Translations under genes and position numbers: made by a program
Shown here: positions 42,897 through 51,009 of the stretch, in pieces
Position numbering within the stretch: the first letter of the stretch is position 1
Layout: each line of letters begins with the position of its first letter
Notes under the pieces: model-generated
Told to the model about the DNA's origin: nothing
Databases searched by the model: none
The model's input: only the letters and a program-made list of their open reading frames with translations
NCBI RefSeq assembly: GCF_014200495.1
Contig: NZ_JACHBY010000001.1
Location: 868,001 to 932,000, forward strand
DNA from: Mucilaginibacter geliditolerans
GTDB taxonomy: Bacteria > Bacteroidota > Bacteroidia > Sphingobacteriales > Sphingobacteriaceae
Direction of reading: 5' to 3'
Length of the DNA: 64,000 nucleotides

Positions 42897-43796
42897 CTAA
42901 TTACGGGGATGGAACTGAATAATCGTCCCTTTTAAAAACTCCCTGTCCAGATGCGTGTAGATCTCGGTAGTAGTAATACTCTCATGTCCCAGCATCTCCT
43001 GTACAGCGCGCAGATCAGCACCACCCTCAACCAAATGCGTAGCAAATGAATGCCTGAACGTATGCGGACTTATCGTTTTCTTCAACCCAATAGTCTCCGC
43101 CAGTTGCTTTATCACCATAAAAATATAAACACGGCTCAGCCTTGTGCCGCGTCGGTTTAAAAACACCATATCCTCCTCATCTTTTTTAATGGCGGTGTGT
43201 ACCCTCACCTGCTCAATCCAAATTTTTAAAGCTTTTATAGCAGCGCCACCAATAGGTACCAAACGCTCTTTATTCCCCTTGCCTGTTACTTTTATAAATT
43301 CAATATCAAGGTACAGATTTGATAGTTTAAGCTCCGTTAGTTCGGATACACGCAGTCCGCAGCCATATAATACTTCCAATATGGCCTTGTTGCGCGCGCC
43401 ATCAGGCCGACTCAAATCAATGGCCGCTATCATTTTATTGATATCCTCATAGCTCAAGGTATCAGGCAGTTTTCGCTGTATTTTGGGTGATTCTAAGAGT
43501 TCTGAAGGATCATTTTTCATAATGTCCTCCATCAGCATATATTTATAGAATGCTTTAATGCCTGATAGTATGCGGGCTTGCGATGATGGTATCATACCCA
43601 GCTCATTTACCCAGTTTATAAACAGGCGAAGGTCAGCAAGAGTAATACTTTCCGGATTTATTTTAATGGTTTGTGCTTCACTATATTGATACAGCTTTTC
43701 TATATCACGGCTGTATGCCTCAATTGAATTTGGGGAAAGAGATTTTTCCAGTTTAAGATAGGCCTGGAAACCTTTTATTGCCGCACGCCAGTTCAA
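42897..43796 (-). CDS. xerD: Tyrosine recombinase XerD/XerC type
   Basis: A 299-residue site-specific recombinase for resolving chromosome dimers. The N-terminal SAM-like domain (AAIKGFQAYLKLEKSLSPNSIEAYSRDIEKL) precedes the catalytic domain with the pentad: Arg in GCGLRVSELTEL, Lys in GKGNKERLVPI, HTFRHSFATHL (His and Arg), His in LGHESI and Tyr in EIYTHLD. The start is a TTG (43794-43796 on the minus strand), giving MNWRAAIKG, which fits XerD homologues; no ATG or GTG alternative is found nearby. It could be XerC-like, but the downstream context (right after the palindrome cassette) does not decide. Divergent from aroQ. Confidence 0.92.
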   Translation of the reverse strand: MNWRAAIKGFQAYLKLEKSLSPNSIEAYSRDIEKLYQYSEAQTIKINPESITLADLRLFINWVNELGMIPSSQARILSGIKAFYKYMLMEDIMKNDPSELLESPKIQRKLPDTLSYEDINKMIAAIDLSRPDGARNKAILEVLYGCGLRVSELTELKLSNLYLDIEFIKVTGKGNKERLVPIGGAAIKALKIWIEQVRVHTAIKKDEEDMVFLNRRGTRLSRVYIFMVIKQLAETIGLKKTISPHTFRHSFATHLVEGGADLRAVQEMLGHESITTTEIYTHLDREFLKGTIIQFHPRN

Positions 43797-43824
43797 ATGA
43801 TTTTAGTTTTAATGTTTTATACTG

Positions 43825-43832
43825 TAAGTTTG
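43825..43832 (+). promoter_or_regulatory. -7 promoter box of aroQ
   Basis: TAAGTTTG, a perfect TAnnTTTG, ends 5 bases before the ATG at 43838, so a leaderless transcript is likely. Confidence 0.6.
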
Positions 43833-43837
43833 AACTA

Positions 43838-44257
43838 ATGAAGATACAAATTATTAACGGCCCTAATTTAAACCTATTGGGCGTTCGCGAGAAATCAATT
43901 TACGGAAACAGCAGTTTTGATACTTACCTGGAAGAATTACGCAAGCGTTACCCCGAAATACAAATTGAATATTATCAAAGTAACGTAGAAGGCGAACTGA
44001 TCAATAAACTGCATGAAATTGGTTTCAGTTTTGATGGCGTGGTAATGAATGCCGGGGCTTATACCCACACTTCGGTGGCTATTGCCGATGCTATTGCAGC
44101 TATAAACACACCTGTTATTGAGGTTCATATCTCCAACGTTTATAAACGCGAGGAGTTCAGGCACCACTCCATGCTGGCAGCCAGTTGCAGAGGTGTAATT
44201 GCCGGGTTTGGGCTCGATTCATACCGTTTGGGTTTGGAAAGCTTTTTAATTAATTAA
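43838..44257 (+). CDS. aroQ: 3-dehydroquinate dehydratase, type II
   Basis: Third step of the shikimate pathway. The 139-residue protein has the type II hallmarks: IQIINGPNLNLLGVRE at the N-terminus, the catalytic Tyr in EKSIYG, YQSNVEGELINKLHE, the GAYTHTSVAIADAI motif with the active-site residues, and EVHISNVYKREEFRHHS with the catalytic His. ATG 43838 was chosen because it produces the conserved N-terminus; the open frame extends 20 codons upstream. Single gene. Confidence 0.96.
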   Translation: MKIQIINGPNLNLLGVREKSIYGNSSFDTYLEELRKRYPEIQIEYYQSNVEGELINKLHEIGFSFDGVVMNAGAYTHTSVAIADAIAAINTPVIEVHISNVYKREEFRHHSMLAASCRGVIAGFGLDSYRLGLESFLIN

Positions 44258-44301
44258 TATTATTTAATATTATCGTATTAATTTATTACTATAATTGTTC
44301 A

Positions 44302-46866
44302 ATGCGCAAAACGATTAAATATCAGCTATTACTCATATTTTTATTTACCATTTGTGCTGCACAAAATGGTTTTACGCAGAAAGCGGGAGCACCCAGATAT
44401 TTAAGGGAAAAGCAGAGAAAAGCCATGCATTCCCGCGATTCCTTATTGCGTATAATAAACAAATCCGACACTTCGGTAAATAGCTTACTGCAACGTATTG
44501 AACAATATACAACCACTTTTAACCAGATCAGAAATAATTTAGCTGAAGGCCTTGATACCGCCGATATCGGGCAGCAATTGCCGCCATTGGTAAAAAGGCT
44601 CAGCAAAATGGATTCGCTCATCAACACACACAAATCGAGCACATTACGCTATTTGTTTGTTTTAAGGGATGTTTTAGATCGCAGTCAGGCTCAATTGGAA
44701 GGCTGGCAATCAGACCTGGATGATATTAACTCGTCATTAATACAAAATCAGACTGATCTTATAAAGTTCAGTAAAGATACCATACTCAAGGCATCTCCAA
44801 CTGATAGTGCTTTAAAGAAAACTTTTTTTATCCAAAGAAAAGCCCTTTGGTTGCTGTGGAGCAAAACAGATGCAACCAACCGCAGCTATCTTTCAAAAAT
44901 TAACCTGTTACAGGATAAAGTATCCATTGCCTATACTAATGTACTCGACGAATCCGATCATATCGACTCTAAAATAAAAACTTTTGCAGACAGGGCCTTT
45001 GCCGGTGAATTTGGCTATATATGGGAATCTACTCCAATGTATGATGGCTTTAAGTCCCCTTTAAACAGCACTTTAAAAGTTAACAAACTACTGTTTAGCC
45101 TCTTTATTAAAAACGAGACATTAACACATTTAGCAGGATTTTTATTCCTGGTGATAATTCTCAGCTGGATAATATTTAACCGCATAAAGGTTAAACGCAA
45201 TAATGAGCTTTCGGTATCAATAGCTGATAAAATAGGTTATATTTATAAAAGCCCGGTTATTTCATCATTGCTGGTTGCAACCGCGGTTGTGCCCTACTTT
45301 TATCCGCACCCACCAGTTGTGTTTACAGAGATCCTGTTCTTATTCCCCATGATATTTGTGCTGATATTTGTAAAAAGAGAGTTTCCATCCACCAAATTCA
45401 AATTCTTGCATACACTGTTTTGGCTGGCCATAATGTATGGTGTGAGCAATGTATTTATCGAAATCACCAATGTTGATAGGTTTGTAATTTTAATTTTGAG
45501 TGGAATCTCTATTACAGCCGGGCTATCGTTCTTTAAAGTGATAAAGAAAACACCCGATGACTATCTTCCATATTCAGGCGTAATAATGCAGATATTCATC
45601 GGCCTGCAAATTATATCCCTGCTGTTAAATATAACAGGACACTTCAGCCTTGCGAAAATCATTGGTGTAACATCCGTTTTCAACTTATGGTTATTAGTTA
45701 TACTCTATTTTGTTATCCAGATCATTACGCAGGCATTATTCCTACAGTTTCAAACCAAAAAAACCGGAAGCATTCTTGATTGGGTTGATTATGCAATAGT
45801 TGAGGAAAAGTTTAAAAAAGTACTCACTTTACTGACTGCTTTGATCTGGTTCTTTTTCTTGTTCCAGAATTTAAACCTTGATGATGCCGTCCGCGATTAT
45901 TTAAGTGACTTTTTAAGTCAATCGCATACTGTTGGTGGCGCTTCATTTACTTTTGAGGGCTTTGTTATTTTCATTGCGGTAATATGGTTGTCATCCATTA
46001 TATCAAAGATCATCAGCTATTTTTATGATGTTTCGTCGCTTCGTGCTACCGATATGTCGGTGCTGAAAAAGAAGAACCGTACATCCACACTGCTGATAAG
46101 GCTTGGGGTTTTTTCCGTGGGTTTCTTATTGGCAGTAGCAGCATCAGGCTTCCCGCTCGATAAGATCACTATCATTATCAGTGCCTTTGGTATTGGTATA
46201 GGCTTTGGCTTACAAAACATTGTAAATAACCTGGTATCCGGATTGATACTGGCATTTGAAAAACCTATACAGATAGGTGATATTATTGAGATAGACAGCC
46301 GTTCAGGTACCATAAAGGAAATAGGTGTACGCTCAAGCAGGTTAGCCACCAGCGATGGCGCTGAAGTAATTATCCCGAATGGCGACCTGATCTCGCACCA
46401 TGTTATTAACTGGACGCTGAGCAACAACAACCGCCGTATAGAATTAATTATAGGCGTTGCCTATGGTTCTGATATTGAAAAAGTTAAAGGCTTGCTAAAA
46501 GATATGCTGGCTAACCGTGACGACATCATGGCTGCTCCTGCCCCATCGGTTTTTTTACATAATTTAAATGAAAGCTCAGTTGATTTCCGGATGTTTTTTT
46601 GGGCTGCGGATATTAGCACCTGGCTGGAGTTAAAGAGCAGGGTTTTAAGTGATATCTACATAAAATTTGCCCAGGAAGGCATTGAAATACCATTCCCAAC
46701 CCAGGATATAAACCTTCATTTAAAAGATGAGCATATTTCAATAAACAAGTTTGAACAACTTCCGGCAGAAGATGGTGAAAAAATAAAACCCAATGAAGGG
46801 CAAAACGATAAAGCTGAGGATATAGCCCCCAACGCTAATAAAACTCCTTCGGATCCAGCGAAGTAA
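44302..46866 (+). CDS. Large MscS-family mechanosensitive channel
   Basis: A 854-residue channel related to E. coli MscK/YjeP types. A signal peptide (to about residue 25) leads to a 240-residue helical periplasmic region with LQRIEQYTTTFNQIRNN and other coiled-coil-like stretches. About ten membrane helices follow from residue 275. The pore helix and MscS signature are near residue 620-665 (FGIGIGFGLQNIVNNLVSGLILAFEKPIQIGDIIEID), and the beta domain follows. The tail after about 815 is acidic and probably disordered. It probably relieves turgor on osmotic downshock. The 3' end overlaps the convergent glycosyltransferase gene by 32 bases. Confidence 0.92.
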   Translation: MRKTIKYQLLLIFLFTICAAQNGFTQKAGAPRYLREKQRKAMHSRDSLLRIINKSDTSVNSLLQRIEQYTTTFNQIRNNLAEGLDTADIGQQLPPLVKRLSKMDSLINTHKSSTLRYLFVLRDVLDRSQAQLEGWQSDLDDINSSLIQNQTDLIKFSKDTILKASPTDSALKKTFFIQRKALWLLWSKTDATNRSYLSKINLLQDKVSIAYTNVLDESDHIDSKIKTFADRAFAGEFGYIWESTPMYDGFKSPLNSTLKVNKLLFSLFIKNETLTHLAGFLFLVIILSWIIFNRIKVKRNNELSVSIADKIGYIYKSPVISSLLVATAVVPYFYPHPPVVFTEILFLFPMIFVLIFVKREFPSTKFKFLHTLFWLAIMYGVSNVFIEITNVDRFVILILSGISITAGLSFFKVIKKTPDDYLPYSGVIMQIFIGLQIISLLLNITGHFSLAKIIGVTSVFNLWLLVILYFVIQIITQALFLQFQTKKTGSILDWVDYAIVEEKFKKVLTLLTALIWFFFLFQNLNLDDAVRDYLSDFLSQSHTVGGASFTFEGFVIFIAVIWLSSIISKIISYFYDVSSLRATDMSVLKKKNRTSTLLIRLGVFSVGFLLAVAASGFPLDKITIIISAFGIGIGFGLQNIVNNLVSGLILAFEKPIQIGDIIEIDSRSGTIKEIGVRSSRLATSDGAEVIIPNGDLISHHVINWTLSNNNRRIELIIGVAYGSDIEKVKGLLKDMLANRDDIMAAPAPSVFLHNLNESSVDFRMFFWAADISTWLELKSRVLSDIYIKFAQEGIEIPFPTQDINLHLKDEHISINKFEQLPAEDGEKIKPNEGQNDKAEDIAPNANKTPSDPAK

Positions 46867-47863
46867 AAACGTGTTTCTTTTTTATAAAAAAGGCGGATAC
46901 GATACTACCCTTGTACATGCCTTTTAGCTTTGATCCATCGTGAATTATTTTCACGTGCTCGCGTTTAAACAGGTTACTTGCGAAATTGCGGTGGGCCCGG
47001 CTTACAGCGCCCGCATCTTTGCGTTTACCTTCATTTAAAAACCGGAGCAGCGCCATCAGGTCCATCCAGTAACGCACCCATATCACAAATACAGATCGCC
47101 AGAAAGGCAAATTCTTTTTCAACAGCAACAGATTGTTCCTGAAGTTAAGATATGTTTTAAAAGGATTTTCCGTGTTCAATGTACCGCCGCCAACATGAAA
47201 TACTTCTGATTGCGCACAGTACATTATCTTATACCCCATATTTTTCAATCGCCAGCAAAGGTCAATCTCTTCCATGTGTGCAAAAAAGCGTTCATCAAAA
47301 CCCTTTGCCTCATCCCAGCATTTCTTCTTGATGAATAAAGCAGCCCCCGATGCCCAAAACACTTCACCGGATTGCTGGTATTGCCCTTTATCTTCCTCTA
47401 TCTCATAAAACATTCGCCCACGGCAAAACGGGTAACCAAAGCTATCTATAAAGCCTCCTGCTGCCCCGGCATGCTCAAAATGATCGCGTTGCAGGTATGA
47501 TTTTATCTTAGGTGCGGCGGCGGCTATTAATGGATCGCTTTCCATTAATTCAATAACGGGTGCTATCCAGCCGGGGTAAACTTCCACATCTGAGTTAAGC
47601 AGGATATAATAATCAGCTTCTACCTTTTCTAAAACACGGTTATAACCGCCGGTAAAGCCGTAATTATCATCATTTTCAATAATGGTTACGGTTGGGTATG
47701 CTGTACGGATAAATTCAACCGAACCATCTGTTGAGGCATTATCGCCCACAACAATTTCCAGGTTAGGCCATATAGAACTTACCACGTAGGGCATAAACTC
47801 GCGCAAATGTTTAACGCCGTTCCAGTTTAAAATAACAATAGCAACTTTGGGGGTAAAATTCAT
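46835..47863 (-). CDS. Family 2 glycosyltransferase
   Basis: A 342-residue GT-A enzyme, probably cytoplasmic side. It has the opening VAIVILNWNGVKHLREFMPY, the nucleotide-binding VGDNASTDGSVEFI and the metal-binding DXD-like LLNSDVEV, then EEIDLCWRLKNMGYKI, typical of rhamnosyl- and galactosyltransferase-like GT2 proteins. A C-terminal part is hydrophobic in places. The sugar donor and acceptor are unknown, but a cell-surface polysaccharide or lipid is likely. It is the second gene of a pair with the acyltransferase: its ATG abuts the preceding stop codon. Confidence 0.9.
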   Translation of the reverse strand: MNFTPKVAIVILNWNGVKHLREFMPYVVSSIWPNLEIVVGDNASTDGSVEFIRTAYPTVTIIENDDNYGFTGGYNRVLEKVEADYYILLNSDVEVYPGWIAPVIELMESDPLIAAAAPKIKSYLQRDHFEHAGAAGGFIDSFGYPFCRGRMFYEIEEDKGQYQQSGEVFWASGAALFIKKKCWDEAKGFDERFFAHMEEIDLCWRLKNMGYKIMYCAQSEVFHVGGGTLNTENPFKTYLNFRNNLLLLKKNLPFWRSVFVIWVRYWMDLMALLRFLNEGKRKDAGAVSRAHRNFASNLFKREHVKIIHDGSKLKGMYKGSIVSAFFIKKKHVFTSLDPKEFY

Positions 47864-48745
47864 TTATACAATATCCTCGGGCTTAAACTTCCATCTGCGG
47901 TGCGACCATAACCAATATTCAGGTTCTCTTTTTATCATACTTTCCAGGTACTTTACGTGTGCCTCAGTTATCTCATTCGGCGCTGTCGCTTTAGGGTTTT
48001 CCACCAGCGGCACAAAGGTATAAGTATAATAGCCTCTTTTAACACGTTTCACATCACAAAATATAACAACCGAGTTGGTTAGTTTGGCCAATTTCTCGAT
48101 ACCTAAAAATACTGCTGTAGGTTGGTTCAAAAATTCAGTAAAATAATGTGCCTCATGCTTAACCGGTGTTTGATCGGCCACTAAAACACTAAAGCTTATT
48201 TCGTTTTTATACTTCACCATAGCGCGCGCAGTATCCTTCATGGCCACCAGCGTAGCTCCAAAACGCGAGCGCATTTTAATAAAAAACTGGTCGAAATAAT
48301 CGTTGGTTAAAGGCTTATAAACAATTATTCGCCTGTTCTCCGTAAAAAAACCAAATCGCTGCCCAGCCAGTTCCCAATTGCAATAATGCCCAACGGCCCC
48401 TATGATGCTTTTTCCTTCAGCAAAATAATTATCAATAACTTCAGGGTTGGTGGGCCATACATGCTTCACAATAGTTTCTTTTGAAGCACTTATCATTTTT
48501 ATGCTTTCAACTATCAGATCGGCCAGGTACCTGAAATATTTTTTTTCGATATCGTGACGTTCTTTTTCAGTTTTTTCAGGGAAGGCATTACGCAAGTTTT
48601 CCTGCACAACTTTGCGTCTATAGCCTGTTATATAGTATATTACGACGAATAAAAAATCGGCGATGAGGTATAAAACCCAAAAGGGTAATAACGACAGCAG
48701 GTACAAAAAGAATGCACCTAACCTTGAAAGCCCTTTATTTATCAT
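47864..48745 (-). CDS. Lysophospholipid/lipid A acyltransferase (HtrB/LpxL family)
   Basis: A 293-residue membrane-anchored acyltransferase. One hydrophobic segment covers residues about 11-37; the catalytic motif HxxxxE appears as HYCNWE (around residue 118), and further motifs include VADQTP and FFCDVKRVKRGYY-type strands. Family members add the last acyl chains to lipid A or make phospholipids. It is encoded before the glycosyltransferase with no gap, so lipid A or glycolipid synthesis is a plausible joint task. A TAnnTTTG box is 23 bases upstream. Confidence 0.9.
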   Translation of the reverse strand: MINKGLSRLGAFFLYLLSLLPFWVLYLIADFLFVVIYYITGYRRKVVQENLRNAFPEKTEKERHDIEKKYFRYLADLIVESIKMISASKETIVKHVWPTNPEVIDNYFAEGKSIIGAVGHYCNWELAGQRFGFFTENRRIIVYKPLTNDYFDQFFIKMRSRFGATLVAMKDTARAMVKYKNEISFSVLVADQTPVKHEAHYFTEFLNQPTAVFLGIEKLAKLTNSVVIFCDVKRVKRGYYTYTFVPLVENPKATAPNEITEAHVKYLESMIKREPEYWLWSHRRWKFKPEDIV

Positions 48746-48767
48746 TATTTTCGCGCGATTTTATCTG

Positions 48768-48775
48768 CAAACATA
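48768..48775 (-). promoter_or_regulatory. -7 promoter box of the acyltransferase gene
   Basis: Minus-strand TATGTTTG matches TAnnTTTG, 22 bases before the ATG at 48745, in the gap to the divergent WbqC gene. Confidence 0.6.
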
Positions 48776-48784
48776 AAAAAATAT

Positions 48785-49396
48785 ATGATTGAAAGCGGTG
48801 CTGTTTTACCTATGTGTTATCTTCCGCCGGTTGAATACTTTGTTGAGCTGAATAAACACAAGCCCAACATCATGATTGAGCGTGAGGAACATTTTCCAAA
48901 ACAAACCTATCGTAACCGTACGAACATCTATTCGCCTGATGGTGTGCTGGCGCTTACCGTACCGGTTGTAAAGGGTTCAAAAAATCATACGGTAATAAAG
49001 GATGTTAAAATAAGCTACGATTTTAAATGGCAGCGCCTGCACTGGATGGGCCTGCAAGCCTGTTACCGCCGCTCTGCCTATTTCGAATTTTATGAGGATG
49101 ACTTTGCCCCGTTTTATGAAAGTAAGGAAACATTCCTTTTTGATTATAATGAGCAGTTTTTACAACTATTACTAAAACTGCTTAAAATAAAAACGGATAT
49201 CACTTATACCGATACTTATGAAGTGGCCTACCCTGCGCTCACTGATCTGCGGGATGTTATCAGTCCGAAAAAAGAACCGTTATTTACACAAAAGCCATAC
49301 TTCCAGGTTTTTGAGGAAAATCATGGTTTTATCAAAAACCTGAGCATTGTTGATCTGCTGTTTAACCAGGGTCCGCAGGCGATGAATTATTTGTAA
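48785..49396 (+). CDS. WbqC-family protein
   Basis: A 203-residue soluble protein of the WbqC family, found with surface polysaccharide genes. Typical features: CYLPPVEYFVELNKHKPNIMIEREEHFPKQTYRNRTNI near the start, LTVPVVKGSKNH, and WQRLHWMGLQACYRRSAYFEFYEDDFAPFYE, plus LLFNQGPQAMNYL at the end. It has been linked to amino-group modification or surface carbohydrate transfer in other species but no reaction is proven. Divergent from the acyltransferase and glycosyltransferase pair, which fits a shared envelope role. Confidence 0.9.
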   Translation: MIESGAVLPMCYLPPVEYFVELNKHKPNIMIEREEHFPKQTYRNRTNIYSPDGVLALTVPVVKGSKNHTVIKDVKISYDFKWQRLHWMGLQACYRRSAYFEFYEDDFAPFYESKETFLFDYNEQFLQLLLKLLKIKTDITYTDTYEVAYPALTDLRDVISPKKEPLFTQKPYFQVFEENHGFIKNLSIVDLLFNQGPQAMNYL

Positions 49397-49404
49397 CCCT
49401 CATT

Positions 49405-49528
49405 GTTATCTCGAACGTTAGCGAGAACTATCTCTTGAGCAGGTAGTGCACGGATGGTGTGAGCGAAAAAATCTTCTGCGCCTAATTCCCGCATAAAAGA
49501 TTTCTCCTCGTACCTCGTTCGAAATGAC
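49405..49528. repeat. Palindromic element, family C (copy 4, expanded)
   Basis: GTTATCTCGAACG to TCGTTCGAAATGAC. Its loop is longer than in other copies (124 bp in total) and holds an additional GAGCGAAAAAATC stretch. It lies between the WbqC gene and the operator-like palindrome of the polymerase gene. Confidence 0.8.
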
Positions 49529-49570
49529 ATGTAGTCTAGATTAATAAATCTTTCCACAACTACTTGCATT

Positions 49571-49589
49571 TTGCTAATTTTATTAGCAA
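49571..49589. promoter_or_regulatory. Palindromic operator candidate of the polymerase gene
   Basis: TTGCTAAT-TTT-ATTAGCAA, perfect 8-bp arms around TTT, 9 bases before the GTG start codon. The only two arm/spacer differences from the DUF763 palindrome are at mirror positions and keep the symmetry (C...G replaced by T...A). Confidence 0.65.
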
Positions 49590-49598
49590 TTTTGATAG

Positions 49599-50927
49599 GT
49601 GAATCAAAACTCTATCCAGGTAAAAGCCGAGCCGCGTGTGCTGTTTGTTGATATGAACAGCTTTTTCGCCCGTTGTGAACAGCAGGTGAACTTTTGGCTG
49701 CGCAACCGCCCGGTGGGTGTTTGCGTGTATACAGGCAAGTACGGCTGCGTAATATCGCTATCAACGGAGGCAAAGGAGCGCGGACTGAAGGCCGGCATGC
49801 GTCTAAATGATGTAATGGCTGTTTGTCCGGATTTTATCCCGGTTGAAAGTAACCCTGTCCGTTACCGCGAGTTCCACACCAAAATAATAAATGTATTAAA
49901 ACAGTATTGCCAGGATGTGGTGCCCAAAAGTATTGATGAAGCCATTATTAACCTTACCAATTACGACCATAGCGACCCGCTCACCATAGCCCGGAAAATC
50001 AAGCGGGAAATACTGGAAAAAGTGGGTGACTACCTGGAATGCTCCGTCGGTATCGCTCCTAATGCCTTTTTAGCCAAGCTGGCATCGGTACGGGGTAAAA
50101 AAACAGGCGGCTTAATGATGATAACCCCGCAAAATATTGACGAGATTTTAAGCGGGTTAAAGCTGGGTGATCTGCCGGGCATTGGGGGCAACATGTCGTA
50201 CCGGCTGGAACGTGCAGGCGTAAAAACCCCGCTGGAGATGCGGCATACCTCACCTGAGCGGTTAAAAGCCATTTTTAAAAGTATCGACGGCATTTACTGG
50301 CATTACCGCCTCAATTTTATTGAAACCAATATAGTGGCGCATGATTACCGTGGCATGCAGGCCATGCGACAGATCTCCGCAGAAAAGAGGAAGAATATAG
50401 AATATATCGACCAGTTATTCATGACCCTGTGCCTTACGCTTGAAAAACGAATGGTACACCATAAATTCTATTGTAAATCCATTGGTTTTACTGCCCGCTA
50501 TGAGGATGGTACCCGTTGGGATGATGGTTTTGCCATAACCCTGCCGGTACAAGATGCTGTGAACCTGATGCGGATGATTCGGCTGCGGGTGGATAAGTTT
50601 GAGAAATTAAGCGGTACAGGCCCGGTGTTTAACAATAGCATCACCCAAATGCGGGTAGCCGTCACCAATTTTGTGAATACCGGTAATATGTTTTACAGCT
50701 TGTTTGATGATATTGAAAGACAGGATACCGCACTTAAGACCATGCATGAGATTAAAAGCAAATTTGGTTCAGACAAACTGATACGTGCCATGGAAATGAC
50801 AGACAGCAAGGTAATTAAGGATGTAATAGGCTTTGGCTCGGTTAAGGATCTAACAGACCTGGATTATAAAATGCCTGTTGCGGAGTCATCTAACCCTCCA
50901 CAGGATGAAGAATATATGGAGTACTAA
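49599..50927 (+). CDS. Y-family lesion-bypass DNA polymerase
   Basis: A 442-residue translesion polymerase (DinB/UmuC family). It starts with the palm strand VLFVDMNSFFARCEQQVN (Asp18 and Phe-type steric gate), has YTGKYGCVISLSTEAKERG, the catalytic SIDEAI, LAKLASVRGKK and the HhH region GLKLGDLPGIGGNMSYRL. The C-terminal part carries a little-finger domain and an acidic tail. The sequence is closer to UmuC-like than to DinB in the finger region, so the exact class is left open. The start is GTG 49599. The family is usually damage-inducible; a palindrome shared with the DUF763 gene lies just before the start. Confidence 0.92.
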   Translation: MNQNSIQVKAEPRVLFVDMNSFFARCEQQVNFWLRNRPVGVCVYTGKYGCVISLSTEAKERGLKAGMRLNDVMAVCPDFIPVESNPVRYREFHTKIINVLKQYCQDVVPKSIDEAIINLTNYDHSDPLTIARKIKREILEKVGDYLECSVGIAPNAFLAKLASVRGKKTGGLMMITPQNIDEILSGLKLGDLPGIGGNMSYRLERAGVKTPLEMRHTSPERLKAIFKSIDGIYWHYRLNFIETNIVAHDYRGMQAMRQISAEKRKNIEYIDQLFMTLCLTLEKRMVHHKFYCKSIGFTARYEDGTRWDDGFAITLPVQDAVNLMRMIRLRVDKFEKLSGTGPVFNNSITQMRVAVTNFVNTGNMFYSLFDDIERQDTALKTMHEIKSKFGSDKLIRAMEMTDSKVIKDVIGFGSVKDLTDLDYKMPVAESSNPPQDEEYMEY

Positions 50928-50940
50928 TAACAGGTTAATC

Positions 50941-50975
50941 AAAAGCTCCCTCTTTCGGGGGTTAGAGGGGCTTTT
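50941..50975 (+). terminator. Terminator after the polymerase gene
   Basis: AAAAGCTCCCTCT pairs with AGAGGGGCTTTT around a G-rich loop, followed by TTATT. It lies 14 bases after the stop. Confidence 0.75.
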
Positions 50976-50994
50976 ATTATCCGGCTAAAAAAGC

Positions 50995-51002
50995 TATTTT
51001 TG
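50995..51002 (+). promoter_or_regulatory. -7 promoter box of lepA
   Basis: TATTTTTG matches TAnnTTTG, 7 bases before the ATG at 51010, just after the terminator of the previous gene. Confidence 0.55.
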
Positions 51003-51009
51003 CGGCTAA

